DNA of 64,000 nt from Halolamina sp. CBA1230 (GCF_002025255.2 NZ_CP054588.1:62001-126000), one strand, 5' to 3'. Shown: positions 1 to 8,085, counted from the stretch's first letter. Notes: generated by a model from the sequence alone, not told the origin. Translations and numbers: made by a program.

Positions 1-24
1 TCCTCCCATGGATAAAGCCATGGG
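1..24 (+). mobile_element. Terminal hairpin of an IS1341-type (tnpB) element, element body outside the window
   Basis: A 7-bp perfect stem (CCCATGG / CCATGGG around ATAAAG) is followed by GTTTCCGC. The same layout, a CCC stem with an AA-rich loop, a GGG arm and then TTTCCGC, closes the tnpB element at 57550-57569 on its tnpB-5' side. By that comparison this is the outer end of a related IS200/IS605-family element lying to the left of the window. It could also be a solo end or MITE. Confidence 0.5.
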
Positions 25-192
25 TTTCCGCCTCGAAATTCGTATGAACCCCCCGATTTGAGCGGTCAGCTAAAGAGTCGAGTTGTGGGTTTTCACGACT
101 CCAGCCGTTTTATTGGTGAATTTCGAGGGAGGGGCACACGTATTCTTCATCCGTGGAATGCATTTATTCGAGTCAAGCTACTGTACTGTCTC

Positions 193-831
193 ATGGATGA
201 ATTGACGGCAACCATCTCGTTCGACGAATTCGTCGACATGCCGGAGTTCTATGGATCCGGTGCAGCGGGATATCGCCTCGCGATGGTGAAAGACCGGGCG
301 GACTTTCTCGACTTGTTCGAGGGCGCTCGGCATGTGGATGCAGTGACGTACGCTGAGACCCCGGAGCTGATGGTGCAGATGCTGACAGAGTACGATATCG
401 GCTCGTTGGACGTGCTCATCGGGAATGCCGAGGATTATGCCGACCAGGTCAACGAGGTTTCGACGGCGAAGTCACTCGTCCAGCTGCGTGAAGCCGACCG
501 GCTCACGATCCGGTTGAAAAATCAGAAAACGGTCCACTCGAAGATCTATCGGATCGTTATGCCGGACGATACGGTCAAACTCGTCCATGGCTCGGCAAAC
601 CTTTCGCGGAACTCCTGGGAGTACCATACGAACCAGATCTCGGTCTTGACGACTGATGTCGGGACGGAATTGGATACGGAGTTCGAACGGTTCATCGACC
701 AGTACCGCGATGGCTACAGCGACCAAACGCTTCTTGAGGGGCTAGTCGAAGCCCTGGAAGAAGCCGACTCCGCAGGAACGAGAAAATCGAATCGAATACT
801 GGGTCGGCGCTGGCGATCTGGATGTGAGTGA
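193..831 (+). pseudogene. Phospholipase D-like protein, N-terminal part, frameshifted
   Basis: The product carries a PLD-superfamily signature near residues 115-140: VHSKIY, then a gap, then GSANLSRNSW, the HxK...GSxN arrangement of PLD nucleases and phospholipases. I chose ATG 193 because the extension back to TTG 58 looks non-coding. The frame closes with TGA at 829-831. Between about 781 and 838 the natural protein runs in the +1 frame (ENRIEYWVGAGDLDVSD), after which the original frame resumes (ALNQDAVEDLKDVADEV). That implies an extra base near 781 and a missing base near 837. The downstream frame leads to an Argonaute PIWI domain. Catalysis is unknown, and a second HKD motif was not found in this part. 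The result is either a decaying gene or sequence errors. Confidence 0.7.
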
Positions 832-885
832 TCGGCCGCACTCAATCAGGACGCCGTCGAGGATCTGAAAGACGTCGCTGATGAA

Positions 886-2553
886 GTGCGGGCCGTCGTC
901 GAAGACCCGGAAGAGGCCGACGGGACAGTGGCGTTCGTCGAGGAGCCAGAAAACGCTGATCGAGCAGTCATCGAATCGACCGACGACATGATCGACGACG
1001 ATGATGCACCGGCCGCCGAGGAGTCGGGCGAAAATGAGGAGTCACCGGACGTGGGCCTTGTCGAATCTGACCACGAGACTGAACTCACAGACACGTTGGA
1101 CCGCCCCCGTGTGCGGGCGCCCGACGAAAAGATCCGGATGGGTACGAGCAAAGTAGACAAGGATACAGCCGACGAGTTCGGTACAACCCTTCGCGATCGC
1201 GGTGCGACTGTCGAGGACCACAGCATCACGGCGCCACTCGATGCGTACACAAAGCAGGTCAAGGAATCCACGTCGATTCCGACGATGTCGGTCCTGCCGG
1301 AGGCTGAACAGGTGGTGATCGGCGAGGACGACGAGATGATTCTCGTTGCCACCGACGAACCGACGCCCGACGTCCTCGATCACTGTCTCGGAACGATTGA
1401 AGACTACATTGAGACCGTCGAGAATCACGGGCATACACAGTCCGAGACGGCCGTGATGGCGCAGATGTATGAGGCGTTCCTGTACGGCTTCTGGGCGCCG
1501 TTTGCCGACCAGTACGCCGAAGCTCTCTCGTCGCCATCACGGACGCTTGACAACGTCCTGCAGCACCTCTATATCGAGGATCTTGTTTTTGTCGTTATCC
1601 CAGAGCGTATTGTGGAGTATTGTTCTGACCCAGATACGGATACGAACGAAATCAGGACTGAAGACGGGAATTTCCGAAGCCGAATCAAGATCGTTGGGAT
1701 GCAGGAGAAACCCACGCAACTGATGACACCGAGGGCACTTCGGGGTGGAAACGACGTTCAGGAGCGCTCAGAAATGGCGTGGAATATCGCTGTCGGAATG
1801 CTGTACAAGGCGCGTGAAGGCAGACCTTGGAAATTAGCGGATCTCCGGAGTAGAACGTGCTATGCGGGCATCTCGTTTTATCAAGAACGCTCTGATGACC
1901 CGGACACTCGGGCTGCAATTGCCCAAGTCTTCATTGACGACGGAAGGAACTTCGTGATCGAAGGAGGTGCTGTGGAAGATGTCGCTACTGAAGAGCGCCA
2001 AACCCATATTTCCTACTCCGATGCGAAGCGGCTCGTTGAGAACATCCTTGAGGAATATGGGAACCAGCGTGATGAAATGCCGAGGCGGTTAGTCCTCCAC
2101 AAGTCTTCGAACTTCTTAGATGACGAAACGAGAGGGTTCGCAGATGGGGCAAAAGACGTGAAGACAAAGGAATTTATCACCGTCCGCAAGCGGCATCCAC
2201 TCCGTCTGTTCGGTCAAGGTGACAATCCACCCCTACGTGGGACACTTGCTATTCCGCCAGGAGAACGAGAGTATTACCTGTACACCACGGGATTTGTCCC
2301 CGAACAGTCAGTGTACAATAACCCAGGAACGCCGAAGCCGCTAGTTCTTCGACCGCATCCAGAGTATTTCACAGGAGATTACCACCGTATCTGTGAGGAA
2401 GTTCTCAAATTCACGAAGTTAGATTGGAACAGCTCCGATTTCTGTAAGCGTCTCCCAGTTACGATTGGGATTGCTGACGCTGTAAGCGAAATTTTAGCCG
2501 AGCCTGCTGCTTCAGACATCAATCTCCAGACACACTATTACTACTACATGTGA
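886..2553 (+). CDS. PIWI-domain (long-B Argonaute-like, catalytically inactive) protein fused to the PLD-gene middle section
   Basis: Two parts of different character share one frame. Bases 886-~1575 encode an acidic linker and helical region that continues the PLD gene upstream. From ~1576 the product matches the PIWI domain of prokaryotic Argonautes in order: FVVIPE, MLYKAREGRPWKLA, CYAGISFYQ (1858-1884), an AQVF strand, RLVLHKSSNF (2086-2115), PPLRGT, YLYTTGFVP, TKLDWNSSDF, and the aromatic C-terminal end YYYYM. In active Argonautes the GISFY serine (codon 1873) and the SS after HK are aspartates, so the DEDX tetrad is lost, as in long-B pAgos. MID and PAZ domains are missing. Codon use becomes AT-richer after the junction. 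I infer that recombination replaced the Argonaute N-terminus with PLD-gene sequence. A genuine PLD-PIWI effector is the alternative. Confidence 0.8.
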   Translation: MRAVVEDPEEADGTVAFVEEPENADRAVIESTDDMIDDDDAPAAEESGENEESPDVGLVESDHETELTDTLDRPRVRAPDEKIRMGTSKVDKDTADEFGTTLRDRGATVEDHSITAPLDAYTKQVKESTSIPTMSVLPEAEQVVIGEDDEMILVATDEPTPDVLDHCLGTIEDYIETVENHGHTQSETAVMAQMYEAFLYGFWAPFADQYAEALSSPSRTLDNVLQHLYIEDLVFVVIPERIVEYCSDPDTDTNEIRTEDGNFRSRIKIVGMQEKPTQLMTPRALRGGNDVQERSEMAWNIAVGMLYKAREGRPWKLADLRSRTCYAGISFYQERSDDPDTRAAIAQVFIDDGRNFVIEGGAVEDVATEERQTHISYSDAKRLVENILEEYGNQRDEMPRRLVLHKSSNFLDDETRGFADGAKDVKTKEFITVRKRHPLRLFGQGDNPPLRGTLAIPPGEREYYLYTTGFVPEQSVYNNPGTPKPLVLRPHPEYFTGDYHRICEEVLKFTKLDWNSSDFCKRLPVTIGIADAVSEILAEPAASDINLQTHYYYYM

Positions 2554-2627
2554 CTTCGGATAGTATGCAGTTGAGAACAGAAGTGCCCCTGGTTGACTGG
2601 TTGAACAGACCTCCAAAACACTTTAGA

Positions 2628-2647
2628 CCATAGTTCGCGTACTATGG
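2628..2647. promoter_or_regulatory. Palindromic operator in front of the toxin-antitoxin pair
   Basis: CCATAGT and ACTATGG form a perfect 7-bp inverted repeat around TCGCGT, ending 3 nt before the ATG at 2651. An A/T-rich CTTTAGA box lies just upstream. The position would cover the start of a leaderless transcript, as expected for autorepression by the winged-helix protein it precedes. Confidence 0.6.
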
Positions 2648-2650
2648 ACT

Positions 2651-3280
2651 ATGTCCAACGCTCCAACTCCCATCCAACCACCGGATGCGGGACACACCGC
2701 ACACCGGTTTTTCGTCATCCAAGAGCTGCTGGGGACTCCTGATCTCGCGCGGTTCTACACAGATCTCTTGATCAACTCCCCTACAACGGTCACGGCAGCC
2801 CGTGAGCGCCAGGGTTTCTCTAAGAGTACTGCCTACAAGTACGCAAATACACTGGCCGAGTTGGGTGTCGCAGAGGAGTTGGAGGAGTACGAAGATGGCT
2901 CTTCACTCTGGCGTGCCGACCCCGTGAGTGGAGACTGGACAGACGAAATAACCCTCGAACTCGGTCCCGCCATTATCGCTGTCTATGGCGCAACCAGTGT
3001 GGACGACGATCTCGAATTGTTCGTTGACCGCCACGGGAAGGCTGCACTCGCACCGGCGGTCATGGCCACGCTCACTTACCTGCAAGGCGAGACAACGCGT
3101 CGTGGTGTCGCGGATGAACTCGGTATCCCTGCTGTGGAGGCCATCGCGGTCACTCAAGCAATTGAGCGGATCATCGCCGTGGTGAAAGGCCACGACCCAA
3201 CCCTCAGCGATATCACGTTCGAGGTGGACGTTCACGAACGCGCAATCGAGCAGGGACCGTACCAGCGAGCCGATGAGTGA
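2651..3280 (+). CDS. Winged-helix DNA-binding protein, likely antitoxin
   Basis: A 209-residue acidic protein. Residues ~15-90 form a winged-helix unit whose recognition region is SKSTAYKYANTLAELGVAEE, a layout common to haloarchaeal transcription regulators. A second helical repeat (~140-180: TYLQGETTRRGVADELGIPAV) looks like another HTH. The last 8 bases overlap the PIN-domain gene that follows, a coupling typical of type II toxin-antitoxin pairs, and a palindrome sits immediately before the start. I infer an antitoxin/repressor. The fold is clear, but the partner relationship rests on gene order only. Confidence 0.75.
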   Translation: MSNAPTPIQPPDAGHTAHRFFVIQELLGTPDLARFYTDLLINSPTTVTAARERQGFSKSTAYKYANTLAELGVAEELEEYEDGSSLWRADPVSGDWTDEITLELGPAIIAVYGATSVDDDLELFVDRHGKAALAPAVMATLTYLQGETTRRGVADELGIPAVEAIAVTQAIERIIAVVKGHDPTLSDITFEVDVHERAIEQGPYQRADE

Positions 3281-3812
3281 GGAGCATCCGTCTCCGTTCC
3301 CGACAGCCCTAATTCTCGATACAAGCTTTCTTCGAACCATCGGGGGAACGGAATCCACCTCGTATCAAACATTCATACAGTACATCAGAGAGGAGGGAAT
3401 CGACCTGTATCTGACACCGGGTGTCGTGGAGGAACTCACGGAGCAACGCGGATACATTAGTATCGACTGGGTTGACCGAGCGGACACAGCAGCGTGGATC
3501 AATCGCATCGATACCGTGCAGCCAGGGGTTCGGGTCCACGACGGGCCGCGTGCTGGGGAGATCATGGATCGGGTTCATGAGCGTCTGGCGAAGTTTGAGC
3601 AGACAGATCCAGACGAGCTGAGGAAGACTGATTCAGAACTTCCAGCGGCTGCCGTGATGCTTCTTGGTTCAACAGTGCATGACTCCGTCGGGATTTTGAT
3701 TGACGACCGGAACGCTGAGCGGGCGATTTCTGGTGTGATCGACAATACGTACTATGAGGGGCGAATTCGAGTACTCAGCATCTGGGATGCAATAGAGTAT
3801 ATCGAGTCCTGA
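3273..3812 (+). CDS. PIN-domain ribonuclease, likely VapC-like toxin
   Basis: A 179-residue protein with PIN-fold landmarks: the first acidic strand LILDTSFLR (residues ~12-20), the acidic helix VVEELTEQ (~52), the central DSELPAAAVMLL (~120) and the late strand VGILIDDRNAERA (~138-150). These supply the four acidic residues that bind Mg/Mn in PIN nucleases. The start ATG lies inside the end of the upstream winged-helix gene (8-nt overlap), so the two are translationally coupled. A VapC-like endoribonuclease acting on tRNA or mRNA is the family norm. The target here is unknown. Confidence 0.75.
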   Translation: MSEEHPSPFPTALILDTSFLRTIGGTESTSYQTFIQYIREEGIDLYLTPGVVEELTEQRGYISIDWVDRADTAAWINRIDTVQPGVRVHDGPRAGEIMDRVHERLAKFEQTDPDELRKTDSELPAAAVMLLGSTVHDSVGILIDDRNAERAISGVIDNTYYEGRIRVLSIWDAIEYIES

Positions 3813-3817
3813 CTGCG

Positions 3818-4822
3818 TCAGAGATCGTCTAAGTAATCCCTCCGCTGTTCCATTTTCTCTTCCTCTGAGCGCGAATCATAGTGCATCGAGAGTACTGTTT
3901 CTGTCGCGCGATCTCTGACCGCCTTCATCGGCCATCCTTCCTGAAGCGCGTGAGTGATACCTCCCCTGCGAAGTGCGTGGGGGCTCTCCACAGACGGGCA
4001 TCCAGAAGCTCCATCGTACGCTGTTGCTTCACACTGTTCGATCTCACGACCATGCGGACACTCCCCAGTTACGACGCAAGGCCTCGTGAACCGATAGCAG
4101 TCACCGCGCAGCGTTGTCGTATGAGCACGCCCATGGGATGTCGCAATTAACGGTTCCCGGCCGTGCTCGTCAGTCACCGACGGTCGAGTATGCTCCAACC
4201 AATCATCCAGCAACTTACAGACGTGGTCTGAAAGGGCAACAAAGCGTTCCCCTTTACCTTGATTCTTCAGCGTCGTCCCCGTGTCGGGACGGTGGGCCAC
4301 CTCCAACGACTGCTTGGCAGGATCGTAATCAGCGCAGTCCAGTGCGTGAATTTCACCCACTCGCATCATCGTATGCCACATCAGCGTGAGAACGACGTGT
4401 GGCCGCGACGCGTATTTGTACTTCTCCAAGTAGTTCAGTATCCGATCTGCCCGTTCGGAACCCAGCATCTCATCGCGGATGTTGTCTTCGCCGGTCAAGT
4501 TCGGTGACAGAACCTTCGTGTGTAGATCCTGTTCCACACCATCAATCGACTCCAGCCACTTGATGAACACCCGCAGTGTATCCATCTGGGTCTTCTCAGT
4601 TGCCGGCGAGAGGTCACCCTCCATTCGCCGCCAAATTCTGAACTCGTGAAGCTGGCGTCCAGACAGCTCGTTCAGATTCGTGATACCTTCGTTGTCGCAC
4701 CACCGGATGAAGTGACCCAGTCGTGAACGATGAGAGTAGATGGTTGCTTGGGTGACGCTGTTTTCGCGGTCAGCGATGTATAATTCGAGTGCGCGTTCGG
4801 GTTCGATGGGTTCGAGACTCAT
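3818..4822 (-). CDS. Tyrosine recombinase/integrase
   Basis: A 334-residue phage-integrase-family protein. The N-terminal core-binding domain (residues ~10-95; SPATEKTQMDTLRVFIKWLE) is complete. The catalytic domain shows the Arg I motif MMRVGEIHALD (~160), HALRRGGITHALQ (~280) with the His-x-x-Arg pair, and the nucleophile in LSMHYD (~313). A Cys/His-rich insert (CVVTGECPHGREIEQCEA, ~235-255) precedes HALRR, as in several haloarchaeal integrases. It converges on the toxin gene, with 5 nt between them. It probably integrated or excised part of this island. No att site was identified. Confidence 0.88.
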   Translation of the reverse strand: MSLEPIEPERALELYIADRENSVTQATIYSHRSRLGHFIRWCDNEGITNLNELSGRQLHEFRIWRRMEGDLSPATEKTQMDTLRVFIKWLESIDGVEQDLHTKVLSPNLTGEDNIRDEMLGSERADRILNYLEKYKYASRPHVVLTLMWHTMMRVGEIHALDCADYDPAKQSLEVAHRPDTGTTLKNQGKGERFVALSDHVCKLLDDWLEHTRPSVTDEHGREPLIATSHGRAHTTTLRGDCYRFTRPCVVTGECPHGREIEQCEATAYDGASGCPSVESPHALRRGGITHALQEGWPMKAVRDRATETVLSMHYDSRSEEEKMEQRRDYLDDL

Positions 4823-5010
4823 TGGTCGTTTCCACGCGAACCCCGGTTTGAACCACTGTTTTCAGCCCCTCGAATTCCGACGCCTCACGCCTCAAAGGAC
4901 GATTCGTTCGACAGTCGAACCGGAGCCTGCAGGAGCAGAGGATTTCAACAGAGCTGCGAGTTTACATATTCAGCGCTGGGTTATTTACGGACCAACAAGA
5001 AAAGGCGGCT

Positions 5011-5973
5011 ATGGATCGGAATATCGCGCAGATACAAGAACACGAGCTCCGTTCAATCTGGGAGCATGAGGAACGGGATTTCACCCGATGGTTAACTGAG
5101 AACATTCAGACATTGGGCTCGACGTTGGGAATTGAACTGGAAGATGCAAGGGCCGAAGAGTCGATCGGCGACTTTTCCTCTGATATCGTTGCTCGGGAGA
5201 TGAACACTGGTGATACAGTCGTTATCGAAAACCAGTATGGAAAAACGGACCACGACCACCTTGGGAAGTTGCTCACGTACTCATCTGGGAAGGATGCCGG
5301 GTTCTCCATTTGGCTATCTGAGGAATTCCGGCCTGAGCATCGGAGTGTTCTCGAGTGGCTTAATGAGAGCGGCCCACGAGATGCGAAATTCTTCGCGATC
5401 AAACCGAGAGTCGTGAGTATAGCTGGGTCAGAACAGCGTGGGTTTGAGTTTGACGTCGTGGTTGAACCCAATGAATGGGAACGTGAACTCGGCGGGAGTG
5501 AGTCACTGACAGAATCAGAACAGGCCTATAAGAGCTTCTTCACTGATCTCGTTGAAGCATACTCCGAGCATCGCCCGGGCTGGAGTAAGCTAAAACCTGG
5601 GACTCGCAGTTATTTGACGTTCGGAGCTGGGAAAGGCGGCGTCAGTTTCGGCTGGGTCTTCCATCAAGGCCCCGAGTTTTGCGTCGAACTCTATATGTCG
5701 AGGTCAACGAAAGAAGAGAACGAAGCGATATTTGAGTCGCTCAGAGGCTCGAAAGATGAGATCGAGTCGAATCTGAGAACCGAGTTAGTCTGGGAGCAGT
5801 TACCCGACAAACAGGCTTGTCGGATCAAATGGCCACAGGAGATTGATGCTCGAATTACTGAATTGACGAGTGGTCAGCGCGCTGATTTGATAGAATGGGG
5901 CGTCGAAACGATGGGCAACTTCCAGGATGAGTTTGAACCCCGCGTTTCCGCCATCGAGCTCAGTCACCCCTGA
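5011..5973 (+). CDS. DUF4268-type protein with PD-(D/E)XK nuclease-like N-terminus
   Basis: A 320-residue protein. Residues ~45-90 read IGDFSSDIVAREMNTGDTVVIENQYGKTDHDHLGKLLTY. The D...x(n)...ENQ pattern with a following His-rich helix is the restriction-endonuclease-like core of the DUF4268 family, with Gln in place of the usual Lys. The C-terminal ~150 residues (KSFFTDLVEAYSEHRPGWSKLKPGTRSYLTFGAG onward) are the DUF4268 domain proper, followed by a CRIKWPQEID strand. It lies between a recombinase and unknown genes in an AT-richer stretch. A role in DNA restriction or phage defence is inference from family and context. Confidence 0.75.
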   Translation: MDRNIAQIQEHELRSIWEHEERDFTRWLTENIQTLGSTLGIELEDARAEESIGDFSSDIVAREMNTGDTVVIENQYGKTDHDHLGKLLTYSSGKDAGFSIWLSEEFRPEHRSVLEWLNESGPRDAKFFAIKPRVVSIAGSEQRGFEFDVVVEPNEWERELGGSESLTESEQAYKSFFTDLVEAYSEHRPGWSKLKPGTRSYLTFGAGKGGVSFGWVFHQGPEFCVELYMSRSTKEENEAIFESLRGSKDEIESNLRTELVWEQLPDKQACRIKWPQEIDARITELTSGQRADLIEWGVETMGNFQDEFEPRVSAIELSHP

Positions 5974-5989
5974 ACCGCCGTCTTTCAGG

Positions 5990-6118
5990 ACCGCTATCGA
6001 ACTGGCATTCACGACCGCTGGCTACCAGCCCACCCACAAGCACGGCGTCGCAATCAACATCACCCCGCTTGCCGAGCACAACATCGTGCCGGCCGTCGTC
6101 GACGAGCAGGTGCTGTAG
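5990..6118 (+). pseudogene. C-terminal scrap of a large protein, possibly a PglX/Eco57I-type DNA methylase
   Basis: Right after the DUF4268 stop, frame 2 encodes TAIELAFTTAGYQPTHKHGV followed by AINITPLAEHNIVPAVVDEQVL and a stop. It has no start codon. The pattern of an aromatic residue, then HGVAINITPLAE, resembles the extreme C-termini of BREX-type PglX methylases (DGVxxNIxPL). This is a resemblance from memory. What the sequence shows is a protein-like tail with no gene in front of it. Confidence 0.35.
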
Positions 6119-6154
6119 AGGCCGAACCGACGCATAACGTGCTCTCGTGGCGGT

Positions 6155-6475
6155 TCACAGGTTGAACTCTTCTCGCAGTTCGGGCGGCTTCAGATGGTCG
6201 AACTTGTCCGAAATAATAGAAAGATCCATCGCGGTCTCATCACGTATATACACGAGGACTTCGCGTTCCTGGACGTACCAGATTTCCCCGTTCAGCATAT
6301 GGACGAACTCCAAGTCTTGGCTCGCGTGTTCCATAACCGCCGCTGCCTCATCAAAATCTAACCCATTTGTCAATGCTTTTTGCACCGTAAACTTCGGCTT
6401 GGGAGCATCCGAATGTCCGTGCCTGTAGACGAGCATCTTCACGAGATCCGGATAGTGAGCTGAGAGCGATTTCAA
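6155..6475 (-). CDS. Unknown 106-residue protein
   Basis: I do not recognise this family. The product is mixed alpha/beta and mildly basic at the N-terminus (MKSLSAHYPDLVKMLVYRHG), with an acidic helix around FDEAAAVMEHASQDLEFV and a strand pair LNGEIWYVQEREVLVYIRDE. It is transcribed divergently from the winged-helix gene at 6572, leaving a 96-base shared promoter region. Base composition is AT-richer than the metabolic part of the window, as for its neighbours, which suggests a common transferred block. Confidence 0.5.
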   Translation of the reverse strand: MKSLSAHYPDLVKMLVYRHGHSDAPKPKFTVQKALTNGLDFDEAAAVMEHASQDLEFVHMLNGEIWYVQEREVLVYIRDETAMDLSIISDKFDHLKPPELREEFNL

Positions 6476-6571
6476 TAGTCCATAGTTACCCTCGCTGGTA
6501 ATAAATCCGTCCCAGAATCTGGTTTCTGGTATTCAGAAAGTGTTTTCCCTCCATAGTTAGTACGTCCCGCC

Positions 6572-7078
6572 ATGCCTAGTGACAGCCAGCTCTCGGAAGA
6601 AGAAGTCCGTGAGATGGGAAAGAAGGAATTCAGGAAGGAATTCCCATCAGGATGGATGGAGATCACCCGATATGAGACCCTGGTGTTAGTCCTTGATGCG
6701 TTCCTCGAATCCCCAGCGGGGCGTGAATACAACACTGAAGAGTTAGCGAGCAAAGCTGGGTGTTCGGAAAAGAGCATAGAAAAGCGGATCTCGATTCTCG
6801 TGGATCTCGGAATCATCGAGGAGCTGCAAAAGGATCGATCCGAAACGCGGTACACACTCGATACGAACAATCCGATCACGGAGAAGCTCTACGAGCTGAA
6901 CGATACGGTCTATCAAGTGAAACAAGGTGACCCCCCGGAATCTACGGATGGAACGCCGGACGACGAAAACATGAATGTAACAATCAGCCGGCGGGGAAGT
7001 CGTTTCCGAGAAAGCATTCAGCAAATCCAAGGGTCGAAAGATCATGCAGGGAGCGGGGTTCATCCGGTGGCCAACTAA
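6572..7078 (+). CDS. Winged-helix transcription regulator
   Basis: A 168-residue protein with a clear winged helix at residues ~30-95: YNTEELASKAGCSEKSIEKR, then ISILVDLGIIEEL, then the wing SETRYTL. A low-complexity acidic linker (GDPPESTDGTPDDEN) leads to a basic tail. The stop is separated by 1 nt from the start of the next gene, so the two are an operon. The regulator is probably autoregulatory or controls its partner. The ligand and target are unknown. Confidence 0.7.
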   Translation: MPSDSQLSEEEVREMGKKEFRKEFPSGWMEITRYETLVLVLDAFLESPAGREYNTEELASKAGCSEKSIEKRISILVDLGIIEELQKDRSETRYTLDTNNPITEKLYELNDTVYQVKQGDPPESTDGTPDDENMNVTISRRGSRFRESIQQIQGSKDHAGSGVHPVAN

Positions 7079-7079
7079 T

Positions 7080-7727
7080 ATGCCGAGCGAAATCGAGCTC
7101 CAGGCTGCGCTTGATGAAGTCGCTGGGTATGTCGATCTCTTGGATCATGAGCTTGTGGCACAGGATGTCGACAATATTGCCGTGTATGAAAATGAGGATG
7201 GAGATGAATATTCTCTTACTGGACATCGGTGTTCGTTCGAGGACGCAACCTATCTTATTGCCGGCCACCCTGAGTTGGAGTTCATGGCTGCGGTGTACCT
7301 TGACTCAATTAATGGATACATCCGGACAGGCCTGACCGAGGACAGTGTCTCAACCATCCTCGATGGGACAGAACGGGAAGAGTACAATAAGGCGACTGCG
7401 GCAGATGAACTCTTGAATCGGATTGACGACGAAACGATGGAGGCCTTGGATTTTTACCTCCACTCACTCATTAGCGGTGACTCCTATCGGACATCTATTG
7501 AATATAATGTGAATGGGAACATTGATCATATCGTTCTTGAACGGAAATTGTTCCCGTACCATTCGGATTTCACTGTTCGACGCTATAACGATGCAGTTAC
7601 TTCGGTCATTTCACCAGGGAAGAAGGCAACCAAAGCCGTGCCGCGGACGATCGGGCTTGTCCACCCTGCAGACGACACTGGGGCTTCATCTACAGATTAC
7701 GAACTGTCGCTGAACTTTGGTTGGTAA
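7080..7727 (+). CDS. Unknown protein, operon partner of the winged-helix regulator
   Basis: A 215-residue, strongly acidic soluble protein. ATG 7080 is chosen because it follows the upstream TAA (7076-7078) by one base. An in-frame ATG at 7044 would lie inside the upstream gene. No signal peptide or membrane segment is visible. A central stretch (SGDSYRTSIEYNVNGNIDHI) and the tail TDYELSLNFGW look like beta strands. I do not recognise the family. Tight coupling to a small HTH protein is compatible with a toxin-antitoxin-like or defence pair, but nothing in the sequence identifies an activity. Confidence 0.55.
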   Translation: MPSEIELQAALDEVAGYVDLLDHELVAQDVDNIAVYENEDGDEYSLTGHRCSFEDATYLIAGHPELEFMAAVYLDSINGYIRTGLTEDSVSTILDGTEREEYNKATAADELLNRIDDETMEALDFYLHSLISGDSYRTSIEYNVNGNIDHIVLERKLFPYHSDFTVRRYNDAVTSVISPGKKATKAVPRTIGLVHPADDTGASSTDYELSLNFGW

Positions 7728-7908
7728 CCGTTTCAGCCGAGCCTTTTCTGAAGTATTTCAAAGCGGATACTGACCGGCCCCTACTGAAGGGGTAGTTTCG
7801 GGTGGTACCCTTTGATCGAGCGTCAGTTGAGAGAAGGATCTCCATGTGTAGCCGATACGTGGAATAGAAAGGATTCCAGCGGAGTTGACCCTTCGGAAGT
7901 TCCGAACC

Positions 7909-7941
7909 TTAACCAACTAGCTGGTTGATCGAGTTGGTTAA
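7909..7941. repeat. Inverted repeat TTAACCAAC / GTTGGTTAA, copy 1
   Basis: Perfect 9-bp arms, 15 nt apart, in gene debris. The same arms recur at 31694-31735 and 34485-34525 in front of accessory genes. This copy no longer precedes an intact gene and is probably an orphaned operator. Confidence 0.55.
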
Positions 7942-8001
7942 TAGGCGAGCCGCTGTGTGGCCGATTCGTCCGTTCGAATTCGCTACGGTCCAGCTCGTTT
8001 T

Positions 8002-8085
8002 GGATGAGCACACGTCGGCAGAACACCGTTTCCCAGTACCCCGATGCAGGTCCTCGGTGTTCTGCAAGGCTGCTACAGCTCATCC
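8002..8085. other. Long two-stem inverted repeat, possible structured RNA or recombination site
   Basis: Outer arms GGATGAGC (8002-8009) and GCTCATCC (8078-8085) pair over 8 bp. Inner arms GCAGAACACCG (8018-8028) and CGGTGTTCTGC (8055-8065) pair perfectly over 11 bp, with a 26-nt apical loop. The asymmetric internal loop is 8 and 12 nt. Overlapping reading frames here are not convincing as genes. It could be a structured non-coding RNA, the folded end of a single-strand transposing element, or an ancient site-specific recombination site. Confidence 0.4.

Noticed and set aside
7823-8083. 86-codon minus-strand frame in the debris region
   Set aside because: No protein-like pattern, and it overlaps the long inverted repeat and orphan operator.
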